Shown one piece after another: positions 1 to 9,433 of a stretch of 64,000 bases of DNA (within the stretch, counting starts at the first letter, position 1; each line of letters begins with the position of its first letter). The position numbers and the translations under genes were made by a program. Location of the stretch: the NCBI GenBank assembly GCA_903873905.1, contig CAIQQJ010000145.1, forward strand, positions 1-64,000. Reading direction: 5' to 3'. The notes beneath the pieces were generated by a model. It was not told the origin of the DNA and did not search any database. It worked only from the letters and a program-made list of their open reading frames with translations. The DNA comes from an uncultured Flavobacteriales bacterium. Lineage in GTDB: Bacteria; Bacteroidota; Bacteroidia; Palsa-965.

Positions 1-269
1 AAATTGTATGCTGTTTTGCAGATGGAAAATATACTGTTGTTCATAGCGCTTCGTCTGAAAAAATTATATCCACCAAAAACATTGGTGAATTTGAAGAATT
101 CCTTGATAAAACTGTTTTTTTTAGAACGCATCGGTCATGGATTATTAATTTGAAAAATGTACACTCCTTTTCAAAAGCTGATGGCACAATTGTTTTATCA
201 AATGGAATGAGTGTAGATTTATCTTCTCGAAAGAAAGATGACTTTTTGAAGCTGTTCAACATCTTTTAG
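1..269 (+). CDS. LytTR DNA-binding domain, C-terminal part (5' truncated)
   Basis: The reading frame is open from base 3 and ends at TAG 267-269, giving about 88 residues. It reads as the C-terminal half of a LytTR domain: a 'CFADGKYT' strand, then 'FFRTHRSWIINL', then 'FSKADGTIVLSNG', ending 'SSRKKDDFLKLF'. LytTR domains bind DNA and usually sit at the C-terminus of response regulators paired with a LytS-type kinase, so this is probably the end of a LytTR response regulator whose receiver domain lies upstream of the window. Seen directly: the motif order and the stop. Inferred: the missing receiver domain and the regulatory role. Its target genes cannot be told. Confidence 0.8.
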   Translation, partial: IVCCFADGKYTVVHSASSEKIISTKNIGEFEEFLDKTVFFRTHRSWIINLKNVHSFSKADGTIVLSNGMSVDLSSRKKDDFLKLFNIF

Positions 270-484
270 TGCCAAAGCAATTTGCGCTTAATCCTTCTTT
301 TCCCGCTTTCATGCCCTTAAACATATCGATTGTTAAGTTTATGAATTATTGATAAAATGTATTGATAGTTTTAGCTTACAATTCAAAAAATCAAAACGAG
401 TAAATAGAATTAAAATTATCGCTGAAAACAAATAAACGATAAGACGCATTGTACAAGAGAAATAAGAAAAATATAAGCCTTAAA

Positions 485-3226
485 ATGATGAAACAAATTA
501 CAAGAACCTCAATACACACAATTGCCTTGCTCGTTCTTTTACTTATTAATTTTGGATCGCATAAATTACAAGCCCAAGTAAGCTATAATTGGGCAAAACA
601 GGCTAATAATTTAAGTGCTTATGCACGATCAGTTTCCTATAACATAGCAGTTGATAGCTTAGGAAACAGCTACACTGTTGGTTTCTTTTTTGGAACAGTT
701 GATTTTGATCCCGATCCAACAAGTACCTATAACTTGACAGCGAGTAACGGGAATGCAACTTCTCCTGGAAATATAATGATGGGCAAGGTTGATTTAATAG
801 GTTACAGCGGGAATGACGCTGGCGACGCCTACATATGCAAACTAGATCCCCTGGGTAATTTTGTTTGGGCAAAACGCATTGGAGGTTTAAGACCTTCATC
901 AAGTGCAAGAGCAAAAGAAATACAAATTGATGCAAACAACGATTTATACATTGTTGGCGTTTTTAAAGATACAGTCGATTTTGACCCTTCTACCTCGAGC
1001 TCGTTCAGTGTGCATTCGTCTTATGACTATATGAACTCTATATTTTGTTACAACTCATTTCTTCTGAAATTAGATGCTACCGGAAATTTCCAATGGGTAA
1101 AAACGTGGGGAGATAATAATTCTTTATATCCTAACACCTTTGACTCTCCTTACTTAAACTCCCTTGCACTTGATAACGTGGGAGACCTTTTCTTAACAGG
1201 CCATTTCAATAATTATACAGATATGGATCCATCTTCAGGTGCTTCAGCTATAGATGGAATGAGCGGAAGTTTGGGTGATTTATGTGTTATTAAACTACAA
1301 AACGGAACCGGTAATTTTTTATGGGCAAAAGCGTGTGTTGGCCCAGCTCCAATTAATTTCAGTGGAGTTGCTGACGGGGCATCGATAACCATTGATAAGT
1401 ATAACAATATCCTAATAACAGGAATGTTTGGAGGAACTATTGATTTTGACCCTGACACAGCGGCAGCAAACGTATTTTACCTGAGTTCTGCGGGTCCAAA
1501 TATTTCTGGAAGCCAGTATGCGGGAGATATTTTTATTCTAAAATTAAACAACAGTGGTGGTTTTGTTTGGGCGAAGGCCATTGCAACTAATCCGCAAACA
1601 ACTGATTATGGTTTTGATATTACCTCGGATGGCTCCGGTAACGTCTTAATTACAGGATATAATTATTCACAATTTGCCATGATGCTTCCTAATACTTATG
1701 CAACTTCTAACTACGATTTTGATCCGGATCCGTCTGTGGTTCATAATTTGACATCCAATTCGAGCATGCAAGCCTATGCACTCAAGCTCGATGCAAATGG
1801 AATTTTTGTATGGGTTAAAAATCTTTGCGATTTAACAACAATTCCAACACGACCATTCTTTTCCTCCGGCAACGCGATCTGTACCGATAAATGTGACAAT
1901 GTATATATAACAGGATCTTTTAACGGCACTTGTGATTTCGATCCCAGTAATGGCACTTTTATAATGACTTCAACAGCTCCTTTACCGTCCAACCAAAATT
2001 TTGCAAGTGATCAAGATATATTTATTTCTAAGCTTGACGCAAATGGCAATTTTGCATGGGCAGGACAATTTGGTACAGGTACAGGTACTGATATTAACGT
2101 GAATAATAGTTATGATGTTTTTTTTACCGGTATTATTGGCGGTTCCGATAACACAGTTAACGTTCCTCCCGATTTTGATCCCGGTGCAGGTGTTCAACCT
2201 TTAGTTTATGGAATTGATTACACCTATTTTGCTTCGAAACTAACAGGCAGCCCTCCGCCCCCCACTTCTGTATCGGCTAACCCACCTGGAATTTGTGAAA
2301 ATAGTTCAACTACACTTGCTGCTTCTGGTATATATGCTACTTACACCTGGAGCCCTTCTACAGGCTTAAACACAATAATTGGTTCAAGTGTTATAGCTAG
2401 CCCAAGCGTCACAACTACTTATACTGTTTTAGGAGCAAATGGGACTTGCTCTGATACTGCACAAATTACAATTATAGTTACACCTAGTCCAATAACCATT
2501 TTGATGCCAACAGATACTGCTATCTGCGTTGGTAATTCGACATCGATAACAGCAAGCGGAGCTTCAACTTATTTATGGTCGCCATCAACTGGCTTAAGTT
2601 CAACTTCAGGAACAAACGTAATTGCGAATCCTACAACGACTACAACTTATACGGTCATTGGCACAAGTAATGGTTGCCCCGATACCACTACACAAACAAT
2701 ATTTGTGAATCCAATTCCTACAGTAGGTTTAACAAATGACATTACAATTATTGAAGGAACTTCAACAGTCCTTACTGCAAATGGAGGGGGAACATATAAC
2801 TGGTCACCGGCAGCAGGACTGTCTTGCACAACTTGTGCAAATCCAACAGCCAATCCATTGACTTCAACAACTTATTGCGTAGAGGTAACCAATAATGGAT
2901 GCGTCAATTCAGATTGTGTTAATGTTACGGTAGAAATTCAGTGTGGTGAATTGTTTGTACCAAATGTTTTTTCTCCAAATGGAGATAGTAAAAATGATGT
3001 TTTGGAAGTGAAGTTTAATCGAAATTGTATTAAAGATTATAGCCTGCTGATTTTTGACAGATGGGGCGAAAAGGTATTCGAATCAAATGATATAAATTAT
3101 TCGTGGGATGGAACATACAAAAGCAAGGCACTCGATAATGCAGCCTTTGTTTATTATTTGGAAATTTCACTAAATAATTCAGATACTCCTATTTCAAAAA
3201 ATGGAAATGTGAGTATCATTAAATAG
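485..3226 (+). CDS. Secreted beta-propeller-repeat protein with type B (CHU_C-like) T9SS sorting domain
   Basis: 913 residues from the ATG at 485; the frame extends to a TTG at 449, but the ATG gives a clean signal peptide (MMKQ... ending at LQAQ). Residues ~35-590 hold about seven SBBP-like repeats with the recurring pieces 'LDxxGNFVWAK', 'YITGxFxGTxDFDPD'. Residues ~600-810 are three Ig/PKD-like segments with 'YTWSPSTGL' and 'TTTYTV' motifs. Residues ~819-913 are a gliding-motility-type C-terminal domain ('VPNVFSPNGDSKND', 'IFDRWGEKVF', 'WDGTYK'), the type B signal of the type IX secretion system. It is therefore probably exported and surface-attached or released. The next gene is a PorP/SprF-family protein, a common partner of type B cargo. 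The ligand is unknown. Confidence 0.85.
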   Translation: MMKQITRTSIHTIALLVLLLINFGSHKLQAQVSYNWAKQANNLSAYARSVSYNIAVDSLGNSYTVGFFFGTVDFDPDPTSTYNLTASNGNATSPGNIMMGKVDLIGYSGNDAGDAYICKLDPLGNFVWAKRIGGLRPSSSARAKEIQIDANNDLYIVGVFKDTVDFDPSTSSSFSVHSSYDYMNSIFCYNSFLLKLDATGNFQWVKTWGDNNSLYPNTFDSPYLNSLALDNVGDLFLTGHFNNYTDMDPSSGASAIDGMSGSLGDLCVIKLQNGTGNFLWAKACVGPAPINFSGVADGASITIDKYNNILITGMFGGTIDFDPDTAAANVFYLSSAGPNISGSQYAGDIFILKLNNSGGFVWAKAIATNPQTTDYGFDITSDGSGNVLITGYNYSQFAMMLPNTYATSNYDFDPDPSVVHNLTSNSSMQAYALKLDANGIFVWVKNLCDLTTIPTRPFFSSGNAICTDKCDNVYITGSFNGTCDFDPSNGTFIMTSTAPLPSNQNFASDQDIFISKLDANGNFAWAGQFGTGTGTDINVNNSYDVFFTGIIGGSDNTVNVPPDFDPGAGVQPLVYGIDYTYFASKLTGSPPPPTSVSANPPGICENSSTTLAASGIYATYTWSPSTGLNTIIGSSVIASPSVTTTYTVLGANGTCSDTAQITIIVTPSPITILMPTDTAICVGNSTSITASGASTYLWSPSTGLSSTSGTNVIANPTTTTTYTVIGTSNGCPDTTTQTIFVNPIPTVGLTNDITIIEGTSTVLTANGGGTYNWSPAAGLSCTTCANPTANPLTSTTYCVEVTNNGCVNSDCVNVTVEIQCGELFVPNVFSPNGDSKNDVLEVKFNRNCIKDYSLLIFDRWGEKVFESNDINYSWDGTYKSKALDNAAFVYYLEISLNNSDTPISKNGNVSIIK

Positions 3227-3377
3227 ATATCAATAACGGTCATTACATAAAATCATAACGCATTAAGTTTGTGAATAAATGCTTGTTCCTGTAGCTAGTT
3301 TTATTTAATAAATAATAATTGATTAAATACACAGGCAATAGAAAAACTAGTCGCAATCTTTAATAACAAATATTATT

Positions 3378-4421
3378 ATGAAAATAAGACTACACATCAA
3401 TCGAATCATAATCCTTGCACTTATTTTGACATCAAATGCAAAATTGAATGCACAGGATTTTCATTTTTCACAATTTCGCGAAACGCCAATGTTAATAAAT
3501 CCAGCCCAAACTGCCTTAAATAAGGATGTTCGGATAATTGTAAATTATAAGGATCAGTGGCGCAGTGTTGCATCTCCATTTAAAACCTACGCTGTTTCGG
3601 GAGAGTATGCCATCAATCATAAAGGAGAAAAAAATAATTATTTGGGAATTGGATTGCAAATTTTAGGTGATCAGGCTGGAGACGCAAAAATTGGAACAAC
3701 ACTAGGAATGATAGCAATTAACGGAGTTCTGAAAATTGCAGAACTCAATAAATTGTCTGTGGGGATCATAGGTGGAGTTGGACAACGTTCAATAAATACA
3801 GGTGCGCTGCAATGGGGCTCACAATATGATGGGGCAAACTTTAACAGTGCCATCCCATCAGGTGAGGATGTTCCGAAATCATTTGTTTATCCTGATTTGG
3901 GTGCAGGAATCGCATGGAGTTATGGTAAGGGTGAAAAGTGCATCAGTGCAAATGATGGAATAAATGCAACAGTTGGCTTGTCAGTATTTCATTTTGGTAT
4001 CCCCAGTTATTCGTATTATTCAACTTCAAGTGAAAAATTAAACACAAAAATAATTGGTCATGCAAGTGTTACAATAGGTATTGCAAATTCAAACTTATTA
4101 ATTATTCCAGATTTAATATTTGTAAATCAAGGCGCTTTACACGAAATAAATATGGGAGGCATCTTCAAGTTTATTACTCAAGATGGATCAAAATACACGA
4201 AGAATAAAAAACCATCTGCATACTCAATTGGGGCACATTACAGAATGGGCGATGCTATGATATTAACTGGTATGTATGAATATTCTAATTATGCAATCGG
4301 CATAAGTTACGATGTCAATATGTCGAAATTAACGAGTGTTTCAAAATCTCGAGGTGGATTAGAAATTGCTTTGAGATTTGTAACACCGAATCAGTTTTCA
4401 AGTACAGGTTCAAAAATTTAA
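3378..4421 (+). CDS. PorP/SprF family type IX secretion-associated outer membrane protein
   Basis: 347 residues starting at ATG 3378, with a signal peptide ending near 'KLNAQDFHFSQF'. The 'FSQFRETPMLINPAQTAL' start and the following 'RIIVNYKDQWRSV' and 'SGEYAI' are the standard opening of the PorP/SprF family, and the remainder alternates short hydrophobic and polar stretches as expected for an outer-membrane beta-barrel. Family members support secretion or surface display of type B T9SS cargo. Placement 150 bases after the CHU_C-type protein at 485 suggests they act as a pair. Which step of secretion it serves is inferred from the family. Confidence 0.88.
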   Translation: MKIRLHINRIIILALILTSNAKLNAQDFHFSQFRETPMLINPAQTALNKDVRIIVNYKDQWRSVASPFKTYAVSGEYAINHKGEKNNYLGIGLQILGDQAGDAKIGTTLGMIAINGVLKIAELNKLSVGIIGGVGQRSINTGALQWGSQYDGANFNSAIPSGEDVPKSFVYPDLGAGIAWSYGKGEKCISANDGINATVGLSVFHFGIPSYSYYSTSSEKLNTKIIGHASVTIGIANSNLLIIPDLIFVNQGALHEINMGGIFKFITQDGSKYTKNKKPSAYSIGAHYRMGDAMILTGMYEYSNYAIGISYDVNMSKLTSVSKSRGGLEIALRFVTPNQFSSTGSKI

Positions 4422-5000
4422 TTCAGAAAAATACTTTTTACGAATGAAGTATTTCTTGAAATTCAAATAATATTTGTTTTAGCATTGTTTATTTCACGAA
4501 AACTCCTTGCGTACAAAAATAACTTTGTATTGCGAGATGTCTTTCCAAATTATTTTTCCTTCGTAAGAAAATATCTAGTCTCCCACTTTTTTTATTGGAA
4601 ATAGAGAACAAGAGGGTTGGGCAAATTTAAGTGGCGGCCAATTAAAAAAACTTCAACGAAAAAAGCACCTAACTAATCTGACGCTTTTTTGCTTTTCCGA
4701 AATTCAGGCAATGCCTTTATTTCACTCCGCTCCTACTTCAACATATCACAATTTAGACTTTTTCAAAATCGTGAAATGCCTCTATCGATCATAGGTCTTT
4801 ATTAGTTTCGAAAAATCGAAAATAGAATCCACCAAGTTTAGGAATAGTAAACCTTATAAATGGAATTTAAATGTTGCATTCGAAGTGCTCGACCTGCAAA
4901 ATCATTTATTTCTTTAGCCGCTCAAAACTGGAACTTTTATTGCAAGTTTTTCTGTTTATCTTTAACAGATGCGACAGAACCAGCTCACAAAATTTAAGAA
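4422..5000. other. Intergenic region, no gene seen (579 bases)
   Basis: AT-rich, with stops in all frames and no coding-like stretch. A TAACTTTG string at 4520-4527 fits the Bacteroidota -7 box but has no upstream -33 match and no gene close downstream. An 8-base inverted repeat (AAAAAAGC ... GCTTTTTT) lies near 4662-4693, with a loop of about 16 bases; it could be a weak terminator. Nothing else is supported. Confidence 0.5.
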
Positions 5001-5804
5001 ATGAAAAAGATCTTATTCCTTTCGCTCATTACCCTTTCACTTACCACTTGCAAAAAAGATGACAGCATAACCGAGCTTACCGGAACTCCCGTTAACGGCA
5101 ATGGACTAGTGGATATTTTTTGGAGCAATGATAAACCGCACAGTAATGTCTGCTGGGAAGCCAATTACCTAGCTTACTCGTTAGGTAAACTAACGGGCCG
5201 ATTCAATAATTTCGGCTTTACACCGAAATTCATTTTCGATCAGGCCAACCTTAGTAATTGCAGCATCCATGCTTACGTACTTATTTCCTCTATCGATTCG
5301 GGCGAACCACTACGTGATGGACTCGGAAAATGCATTCGTAGTTATATGGGTCAAACATATTTGGATACACTCAAAACTATTATAGATCCTGCATCCGATA
5401 CTGCGTGGTTCCATAGTACCGACATTCGACAGTCAGGAACGGGCTATGTTGCAATTGGAACTTTTTCCTTCAACCGCTATCGCACGCCAAGTGGATTTCC
5501 TGATGGAACACCCATTTCAAAACCTTGTTTGTTTTATTTTACCTACAACGGCACGAAGGACTTTGATACCGATGGCGATTTTATTAACGATAAATTACGT
5601 GCATCATTTACTGGGCACTTTTCTTTTTTACGTTCCGATCATATGGATATCGCTTCTACCATTCAATACATTCCTGTTCCTGCACTGATCGACCTTCCTG
5701 GAAACGGCATTGCAGCAAGCAATAAAACCTATGGTGAGTGGACCACCAACGTTGCCGATCAAATGGACTTTACCTTGAATATCCAATTCTATAAAAATCA
5801 CTAA
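5001..5804 (+). CDS. Hypothetical exported protein, possibly a lipoprotein
   Basis: 267 residues from ATG 5001. The start (MKKILFLSLITLSLTTCKKDDS) is a hydrophobic signal followed by Cys-17 and a charged stretch. It resembles Bacteroidota lipoprotein leaders, although Thr just before the Cys is not ideal for a lipobox. The body is rich in Asn, Asp and aromatic residues and contains a 'DFDTDGDFINDKL' segment like a calcium-binding type 3 loop. I do not recognise the family. The next lipoprotein gene starts 2 bases after its stop and a propeller protein follows, so the three are probably one transcript. Confidence 0.7.
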   Translation: MKKILFLSLITLSLTTCKKDDSITELTGTPVNGNGLVDIFWSNDKPHSNVCWEANYLAYSLGKLTGRFNNFGFTPKFIFDQANLSNCSIHAYVLISSIDSGEPLRDGLGKCIRSYMGQTYLDTLKTIIDPASDTAWFHSTDIRQSGTGYVAIGTFSFNRYRTPSGFPDGTPISKPCLFYFTYNGTKDFDTDGDFINDKLRASFTGHFSFLRSDHMDIASTIQYIPVPALIDLPGNGIAASNKTYGEWTTNVADQMDFTLNIQFYKNH

Positions 5805-5806
5805 TC

Positions 5807-6184
5807 ATGAAAGGAAATATTTTCTTCTCATTTATATTTCTTGTTTTGATTGCCTCCTCTTGCAAAAAAGAAGCGGGAATAGGTGGCAAGAAAACAATTT
5901 CAGGAACGGTGCATTATAAAAATGGTGCAACAGGTGCAATGGAAATTGCAAATGGAGCAACAGTGATGATCTGCTACGGAACTAAAACTTACAGTTCCGC
6001 TTACGATCAAACGCTGTTTACGGATGCAAACGGAGAATATCATATTGACGGATTAAGAAAAGGTGATTACTTTTTTTCAGCCGAATTTACAGATGTGCAC
6101 GGATTCAAATACACAACAGCGGGATATGGTGTTACAGTGGAAAATAAAAAAGATAACCTAACACTGAATTTAGATTTGCAATGA
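5807..6184 (+). CDS. Small lipoprotein with carboxypeptidase-regulatory-like (CNA-B type) fold
   Basis: 125 residues. The leader ends in a good lipobox (LIASSC, Cys-20 followed by KKE). The mature part reads 'KTISGTVHYKNGATG... TDANGEYHIDGLRKGDYFF', the strand pattern of carboxypeptidase regulatory-like/CNA-B beta-sandwich domains, which are found as spacers or binding modules on cell-surface proteins. There is no catalytic motif. It lies 2 bases after the preceding gene and 32 bases before the next one, so an operon is likely. Function beyond an envelope-anchored beta-sandwich is unknown. Confidence 0.75.
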   Translation: MKGNIFFSFIFLVLIASSCKKEAGIGGKKTISGTVHYKNGATGAMEIANGATVMICYGTKTYSSAYDQTLFTDANGEYHIDGLRKGDYFFSAEFTDVHGFKYTTAGYGVTVENKKDNLTLNLDLQ

Positions 6185-6216
6185 ATTTCATACTTATCTG
6201 ATAAATAATTTAAAAG

Positions 6217-7881
6217 ATGAAAAAACATTACTTCACATTATTAGCACTTTTTCTTTCTTTAGTCTCTCCTACTCTTTTCGCACAAACGCCCAATTGGGAT
6301 TGGGCCGATGCTGCAGGCGACCATGGCTACGAATCAGCCTCGTCAGTCGCAGTTGATGCCGCTGGAAACGCATACATCACCGGTCCATACACCTCTGCTT
6401 TCATCAATTTCGGAACTTTTTCTCTTCTCAATACTTTCAGCGGAACTGCCGATATCTTTCTTGTAAAATACGATCCAACAGGTCTCGTTCTTTGGGCAAA
6501 TACCATTGGAGCTGCCGACGGTGATGTCGCCACAAGTATAACAATTGATGCTGGTGGAAATGTGTTGATCACAGGATGGTTTACCAGTCCAAGTATTACT
6601 TTCGGAACCACTGTTTTAACCAATGCAGGAACAGCAAGCAGCGATTTTTTTATTGCTAAATATGATTCTGCAGGGAATTTGATCTGGGCAAAATCCGCAG
6701 GTGGAACGGTGAATGATCGCGGACAAGATGTATGTACAGATGGAACCGGAAATATTTTTGTTGCAGGATGGTACACCAGCCCAACAATCAATTTTGGTAC
6801 GGGAGTACTCACCAATTCAGGTTCAGCTACCAATGAGATTTTTGTCGTTAAATATGATCCGAACGGAAATGCGCTTTGGTCAAAAAGTATTGGAGGAACA
6901 AATTATGATGCAGCATACAGTTGCGAAGCGGATGCAACGGGAAATTTATATGTGACTGGATCTTTTGCATCAGCTTCAATTGATTTCGGATCAGGAGCAT
7001 TAGTCAATACGCAAACAAATTTTCATGATTTTTTTATCACTAAATACGACGCTGCAGGAAATTCCATTTGGTCGAGATCGGCAGCTGGAGCTTATGATGA
7101 TATTGCAAATGCAATTACCATTTCAGGAACAAATATTTATGTGACTGGATATTTCAATAGCCCAACCGTGCAATTCGGAACTAACCCTGTATTGACAAAT
7201 GCAAGTGCTCCAACGAACGATATTTTTATTGCACAATATTCTTCCACTGGAACAGCGAACTGGTCCGAACGAGCAGGCGGCATTGATAGCGATGAAGGAA
7301 AATGTATTTATGCAGATGCATTAGGTAACGCGTATATCTCTGGCTCATTCATTAGCACCAGCATTAGTTTCGGAACAGGAATTCTTACCAATTTTTCAGC
7401 TGGGACAAAAGATATTTTTGTTGGCGCTTTCAATAATGCCGGCACTTCACTTTGGTCCTTGCAAGTTGGTAACTCCACTGATGAAGTTGGCTATGGCATA
7501 GCATGTACTTCAAATGCAGCTATTATATATGTGGCAGGGATGTTCAATAGTGGTACAGTAAGTTTCGGGAGCAATGCTATTTTCAAAGGCTGTGGCGATG
7601 ATGTTTTTTTGGCAAAATTAAGTAACTCCACTACAGGTCTTGGAGAGAATTCTTCAGAGAATAATTTCTTGATCTACCCAAATCCTTCTAACGGTATTTT
7701 TTTTATCGACAGTAAATTTGAAAATGCCAAAGTAGAAATCTATAATTCAATGGGAGAAAAAATCTTTTCTAGTTCGCATATGCCTAACAGCATTGATATT
7801 TCCGCAAACGCGAAAGGAGTTTATTTTGTAAAAATTAATTTGGAAGGCAAAATTTACTCACGACGAGTGATTGTTGAATAA
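6217..7881 (+). CDS. Secreted SBBP beta-propeller protein with type A T9SS sorting domain
   Basis: 554 residues with a signal peptide (ending TLFAQ). Residues ~30-470 hold about eight near-identical repeats of ~50 residues ('DAxGNxYITGxF', 'FGTxxLTN', 'DIFxxKYDxxGNxLWAKSxGG'), the seven-bladed-beta-propeller SBBP pattern. Residues ~480-554 are a type A sorting domain ('NNFLIYPNPSNGIFFID', 'YFVKINLEGKIYSRRVIVE'). It is probably exported through the T9SS. It resembles the repeat part of the protein at 485 but uses the other sorting-signal type. The ligand is unknown. Confidence 0.85.
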   Translation: MKKHYFTLLALFLSLVSPTLFAQTPNWDWADAAGDHGYESASSVAVDAAGNAYITGPYTSAFINFGTFSLLNTFSGTADIFLVKYDPTGLVLWANTIGAADGDVATSITIDAGGNVLITGWFTSPSITFGTTVLTNAGTASSDFFIAKYDSAGNLIWAKSAGGTVNDRGQDVCTDGTGNIFVAGWYTSPTINFGTGVLTNSGSATNEIFVVKYDPNGNALWSKSIGGTNYDAAYSCEADATGNLYVTGSFASASIDFGSGALVNTQTNFHDFFITKYDAAGNSIWSRSAAGAYDDIANAITISGTNIYVTGYFNSPTVQFGTNPVLTNASAPTNDIFIAQYSSTGTANWSERAGGIDSDEGKCIYADALGNAYISGSFISTSISFGTGILTNFSAGTKDIFVGAFNNAGTSLWSLQVGNSTDEVGYGIACTSNAAIIYVAGMFNSGTVSFGSNAIFKGCGDDVFLAKLSNSTTGLGENSSENNFLIYPNPSNGIFFIDSKFENAKVEIYNSMGEKIFSSSHMPNSIDISANAKGVYFVKINLEGKIYSRRVIVE

Positions 7882-8196
7882 GAACATTTAGCGAAATAAT
7901 CTCGTTTCGAAATAATACAAATCGATTTTTTACAATTATCGTTTTTTCTTTTTTCATTGACAGCAATAACTTTTCTCTGCGTTTTCTGAAAGCAAAACTA
8001 CAACCGTTCATAATTAGGCTTCAACCGAATTTCGATTTCCGTATCAGATTTCATCTTCAATTCATCCAAATAAACTACGCGTTTCCATTTATGGAAATGC
8101 ACATAAGCCTCCTAGTGTAAAGGCATTTTTGGGGCTTATCACATAGAAGAATTTAATGTTGTAATTTAGGAGTTAAGAAAACATAAATAAATCGAA
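7882..8196. other. Intergenic region with a possible gene remnant on the minus strand
   Basis: 315 bases without a confident gene. On the minus strand, 7998-8102 is a short open stretch (GTG start, TAG stop, 34 codons) whose translation looks protein-like ('HFHKWKRVVYLDELKMK', 'EIEIRLKPNYERL'). It has a stop four codons upstream of the GTG and no recognised family, so it may be the tail of a decayed gene or a very small protein. See the separate finding. Confidence 0.35.
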
Positions 8197-9171
8197 ATGA
8201 AAACAAGGATCAGTTTGTCTTTGCTACTTGTGCTGGCTCTGTATTGGAGTTGCAGTTCCTCAAAATTCTCCTATAAAAATCGCAATTCAACTTTGGATGT
8301 TGCAGTTGTTGAAAAACAAAATATCCTGAAGATTGACTTGCAGAATCCACAGGAACTAGTTGCAAGTAGAGAACAGCGTGGAATGTTTGCTCCCCTTTTG
8401 GGCAAGAGTTTAAATTTCGCAACGCAACTGGTGAAGAAAGCAATCGACAATGAACAGAAAAAGTATATTTCTCAAGATGAAAGTGGCGTAACGGATCTGT
8501 TTTTTTACGATAATGTTTCACAAATAAGTACGATTGATCCTACTGGAATGCAATTTGGAGGAATAAGAATTGTACGAACTTTTGAAACAAAAAAAGGAGT
8601 AATGGATACAGCCTACGTCATTGAATTGGCAGTGGACACGACCGATGTGCAAGGGATTCTTAATAATGAATTTTTTCATTTGATCGTTAAGAAAGTTGAC
8701 ATTCGTTATGCAGAAGCGAAAGTCCCAGGTGCAAAATGGTATTTCCCATGGACGTATTATCAACACAAAACAAAAGACGATAAATTAAATATGGACATTG
8801 AAATTTCACTTACTTCTTCATTTGTAAATTCTGATGGTGAATTAAAATCAGATGTGGAGATGGGTAAATTTTTCCTTTTCCTGCATGGCATTCCCCTCAA
8901 TCCAAAAGCAATAGGGTATGAAGAATATAGAACAAAACTTAAAGGTCAAGCATTAATTGGAAAGTGCTTTTTGGTTCCTCGATCACTAGGACATTACATG
9001 GAAAATTATGGTGTAATGAAAGAATGTTTCAGTAAGGGAAACTACAATGTAACAGTAGCGGTTACAGAATCCGGAGGCGATAAGTTTGTAAATAAATTTC
9101 TTTTTCATAACTCAGAAATCCTCATCAATGAAGCTGCTGGGAATGTAAAAAAAGTTCATTTTCATAAATAG
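8197..9171 (+). CDS. Hypothetical lipoprotein next to the caspase genes
   Basis: 324 residues. The leader has a lipobox-like stretch (LALYWSC, Cys-19, then SSSKF), so lipid anchoring is likely though Ser at -1 is only acceptable. The mature part has no motif I recognise; it is soluble and mixed alpha/beta in appearance, with 'DTTDVQGI', 'PWTYYQHKTKDD' and a C-terminal region that looks like strands. It stands alone 263 bases upstream of the first caspase gene, on the same strand. An association with the caspase island is positional only. Confidence 0.65.
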   Translation: MKTRISLSLLLVLALYWSCSSSKFSYKNRNSTLDVAVVEKQNILKIDLQNPQELVASREQRGMFAPLLGKSLNFATQLVKKAIDNEQKKYISQDESGVTDLFFYDNVSQISTIDPTGMQFGGIRIVRTFETKKGVMDTAYVIELAVDTTDVQGILNNEFFHLIVKKVDIRYAEAKVPGAKWYFPWTYYQHKTKDDKLNMDIEISLTSSFVNSDGELKSDVEMGKFFLFLHGIPLNPKAIGYEEYRTKLKGQALIGKCFLVPRSLGHYMENYGVMKECFSKGNYNVTVAVTESGGDKFVNKFLFHNSEILINEAAGNVKKVHFHK

Positions 9172-9369
9172 AAAATCTAATATGTATGAATCTATTTCAA
9201 TGATTCATCTAAAAATGATTTTGCCTTATATGGAGAATGGCAAAACGCCAACATTCCTTCAAGAAACAAAATAGTATTGATGGGTTCTGATTGGTGAATT
9301 GGAGACCTGATCCAAATAGTTTGTCCCCTTTTTGAATTTCCTGATATAGAAATTAGCCTTTTAATTTCG

Positions 9370-9377
9370 TACTTTTG
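9370..9377 (+). promoter_or_regulatory. Possible -7 promoter box for the caspase-TPR gene
   Basis: TACTTTTG fits the Bacteroidota -7 consensus TAnnTTTG, 56 bases upstream of the ATG at 9434. No convincing TTTG-type -33 box lies 17-23 bases upstream, so this is tentative. Confidence 0.3.
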
Positions 9378-9433
9378 ATCAACAGTTTTGAATTCACAAG
9401 TTCGGCTAATTCAAATAAAATAACCCCCAAATC

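Noticed and set aside
4871-5062. 63-codon plus-strand open frame overlapping the lipoprotein start
   Set aside because: Overlaps a better-supported gene; no leader, domain or ribosome-site support.
6327-6833. 168-codon minus-strand open frame inside the SBBP protein gene
   Set aside because: It is a shadow of the repeat-rich coding strand; the Pro/Val-rich translation has no leader or motif.
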